Under the pieces are notes generated by a model that saw nothing but the letters and a program-made list of their open reading frames with translations, had not been told where the DNA came from and did no database searches. This document shows, piece by piece, positions 44,881 to 45,901 of a stretch of 45,901 nt of DNA. The DNA is from an uncultured Prevotellaceae bacterium (GTDB lineage Bacteria; Bacteroidota; Bacteroidia; Bacteroidales; Muribaculaceae). Location: positions 1 through 45,901 of the forward strand of contig CAJLMA010000014.1 of the NCBI GenBank assembly GCA_905207705.1. Direction: 5' to 3'. The translations under genes and the position numbers were made by a program. The first letter of the stretch is position 1. The number at the start of each line of letters is the position of its first letter.

Positions 44881-45204
44881 TTAAGATTGAATACCCAATT
44901 CCTTTTTGATTCTTGCGGGCAGCACTTTCCCTTTCCGGTTCAGGAACTCCTGTACCTCGGAAGCCTTGTAATAGGTACGCCCGTCAATCATGTAGTAGGT
45001 CACGAGCTTCTTCTGCCGGTAACGCGCAAGGGTGCGCTTGGTCACGCCGAGCAGTTCGCACATGTCCTGGTTGTCAAGCAGCTTGTCGCCTTCAAGGGCG
45101 GCCGTCTGCCGGTTCATGCGGCCCAGCCTGTCCTCGATCCTGTCGAAGCGTTCCATAATCTGGTGGAACATCATCTGGAATGTCTCCCGGTCTGTCTGTA
45201 TCAT
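44881..45204 (-). CDS. Helix-turn-helix protein C of mobile element
   Basis: A 107-residue first member of the trio. A helical N-terminus (ETFQMMFHQIMERFDRIEDRLGRM) is followed by LLDNQDMCELLGVTKRTLARYRQKKL and a wing with YYMIDGRTYYKASEVQEFL. The promoter-proximal position and a perfect palindrome 42 bases upstream make it the best candidate for an autoregulator. Confidence 0.85.
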   Translation of the reverse strand: MIQTDRETFQMMFHQIMERFDRIEDRLGRMNRQTAALEGDKLLDNQDMCELLGVTKRTLARYRQKKLVTYYMIDGRTYYKASEVQEFLNRKGKVLPARIKKELGIQS

Positions 45205-45245
45205 ACTGAATTCTGTTTTAGTGCGTGAATACTCCGTTTACCGCA

Positions 45246-45259
45246 CTGTTGCGCAACAG
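45246..45259. promoter_or_regulatory. 14-base perfect palindrome upstream of the HTH operon (candidate operator)
   Basis: CTGTTGCGCAACAG is its own reverse complement and lies 42 bases upstream of the HTH protein C start codon, in the only large gap of this operon. No standard -7 box was found nearby, so the promoter may be activator dependent. Confidence 0.5.
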
Positions 45260-45351
45260 GCTTCGGTATAATAAAGGCCAAATCATAGACCAACGCGGCA
45301 GATTATTCTTTTGGGAAAATATAAAATTCTGAATATCACAGAAATAAAAAA

Positions 45352-45375
45352 TCAGCCTCCGTTTCGGAAGGCTGA
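45352..45375 (-). terminator. Terminator of the DHFR/RibD-like gene
   Basis: TCAGCCT (45352-45358) plus CCG pairs with CGG plus AGGCTGA (45369-45375), one A bulged. On the minus strand it is followed by ATTTTTTATTT. Confidence 0.75.
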
Positions 45376-45389
45376 CGGTCATATTGCAT

Positions 45390-45429
45390 TTGCAATGTCC
45401 TGCAACGGTCTATTGCAACATCCTGCAAT
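45390..45429. repeat. Two direct copies of a ~16-base TTGCAAnnTCCTGCAA motif
   Basis: TTGCAATGTCCTGCAA at 45390-45405 and TTGCAACATCCTGCAA at 45413-45428 are 23 bases apart, about two helical turns. The second copy overlaps the end of the DHFR/RibD-like gene. The spacing suggests protein-binding sites. Confidence 0.5.
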
Positions 45430-45826
45430 AATTCAGACGGCATACGCCGTTCCGGAAAGTTTTGGATTTGACAAGCCGCCAGTTACCTGAGGGGAGGTGG
45501 GCGGAAACGGACAGACGGGAAACGCCGGCGGAAGGGAAAAGGAAGATGACCAGCTCGTCTATGAGCCGGTAAATCGACAGTCCTCTCAGGAGTTCCACGC
45601 CTTTCTCATCGTATATTTCCGCATGGAAGACGGCGGAAGGTCCGGAAGTGTCTTTCTCACAGATAAGTTCGACCAAGGGATAGCCGGGAAACAGGTGCAT
45701 GGTGGAACGCTTCCGCCAGTACGGGAAGCCCTTCCTGTCCGATTTTACCCACTCCAACAACGGTTCGCCTTCCGGTGGGACGGCCCCGTCCAATGTCATT
45801 GCTATCACTGCCTGTAACTTCGCCAT
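45410..45826 (-). CDS. DHFR/RibD-like orphan protein of mobile element
   Basis: A 138-residue protein. It opens MAKLQAVIAMTLDGAVPPEG, like the first strand and loop of the DHFR/RibD C-terminal family. A later YRLIDELVIFLFP segment fits the family's VDEL strand. The usual NADPH-binding glycine-rich segment and most of the substrate pocket are not obvious, and the protein is shorter than RibD-type reductases (~180-220). Similar small proteins occur as cargo in Bacteroidetes elements. Enzyme activity is doubtful; the assignment is tentative. Confidence 0.6.
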   Translation of the reverse strand: MAKLQAVIAMTLDGAVPPEGEPLLEWVKSDRKGFPYWRKRSTMHLFPGYPLVELICEKDTSGPSAVFHAEIYDEKGVELLRGLSIYRLIDELVIFLFPSAGVSRLSVSAHLPSGNWRLVKSKTFRNGVCRLNYCRMLQ

Positions 45827-45901
45827 GCTTTTCTACCTTTAAATGAAAAATAGCGTGAAATCCACGCATTATCAGGCAGAGGCTCTGGCAAGCCCAAAAA
45901 C

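Noticed and set aside
1..45901. CRISPR array, retron, diversity-generating retroelement or toxin-antitoxin defence island
   Set aside because: No regularly spaced repeats, reverse transcriptase, Cas, nuclease-ATPase or antitoxin-like pair was recognised; the small HTH proteins belong with the recombinases.

Overview
The window looks like a chromosome segment from a gut Bacteroidales bacterium, most likely Muribaculaceae or a close relative. Three things point there. Many genes are preceded by the Bacteroidota -7 box TAnnTTTG, with TTG or TTTG about 19-21 bases upstream. Several secreted proteins end in a type IX-like (Por) C-terminal sorting domain. Conserved Bacteroidales gene orders are present (parE-coaD-S41 protease; dut-TPR-DUF4292-EnvC; glsA-glsB). 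The family-level placement is inference.

Region 1 (1-14.3 kb) is mostly core. It starts with the tail of a secreted protein, a solo GT2 glycosyltransferase behind a duplicated promoter block, and parE-coaD-S41 protease. asd follows, with an 11-bp inverted repeat around its promoter. Then come a thioredoxin-fold lipoprotein without catalytic cysteines, an HU protein with a structured 3' UTR, two overlapping rhomboid proteases, an exonuclease/endonuclease/phosphatase-family protein and an M3 peptidase.

Region 2 (14.3-21.4 kb, minus strand) is a four-gene vitamin B12 uptake operon behind a strong promoter and a cobalamin riboswitch. It encodes a BtuB-like TonB receptor, a BtuG-like surface lipoprotein and two large secreted proteins with C-terminal sorting domains, which are candidate new corrinoid-handling surface proteins.

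Region 3 (21.5-31.0 kb) has dgt and dut divergently arranged. Downstream of dut runs an envelope series: TPR protein, DUF4292 lipoprotein, EnvC-like activator, FemAB/GNAT-like transferase and polysaccharide flippase. greA follows, with a terminator-like hairpin in its leader, and then a HIT protein.

Region 4 (31.3-36.1 kb) is an AT-rich accessory patch downstream of tRNA-Lys: a Sel1-repeat protein, an alpha/beta hydrolase and a tyrosine recombinase. The last codons of the recombinase plus its 3' flank occur twice, exactly 1380 bases apart, flanking the hydrolase.

Region 5 (36.1-41.2 kb) holds pncB, a small lipoprotein, and a minus-strand operon glsA-glsB-Wzi-like that links glycine-lipid synthesis to an outer-membrane protein.

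Region 6 (41.3 kb to the right edge) is the end of a GC-richer mobile element: two tandem tyrosine recombinases that both lack the canonical first arginine, three small paralogous helix-turn-helix proteins behind a perfect palindrome, and a DHFR/RibD-like orphan. The element continues past the window.
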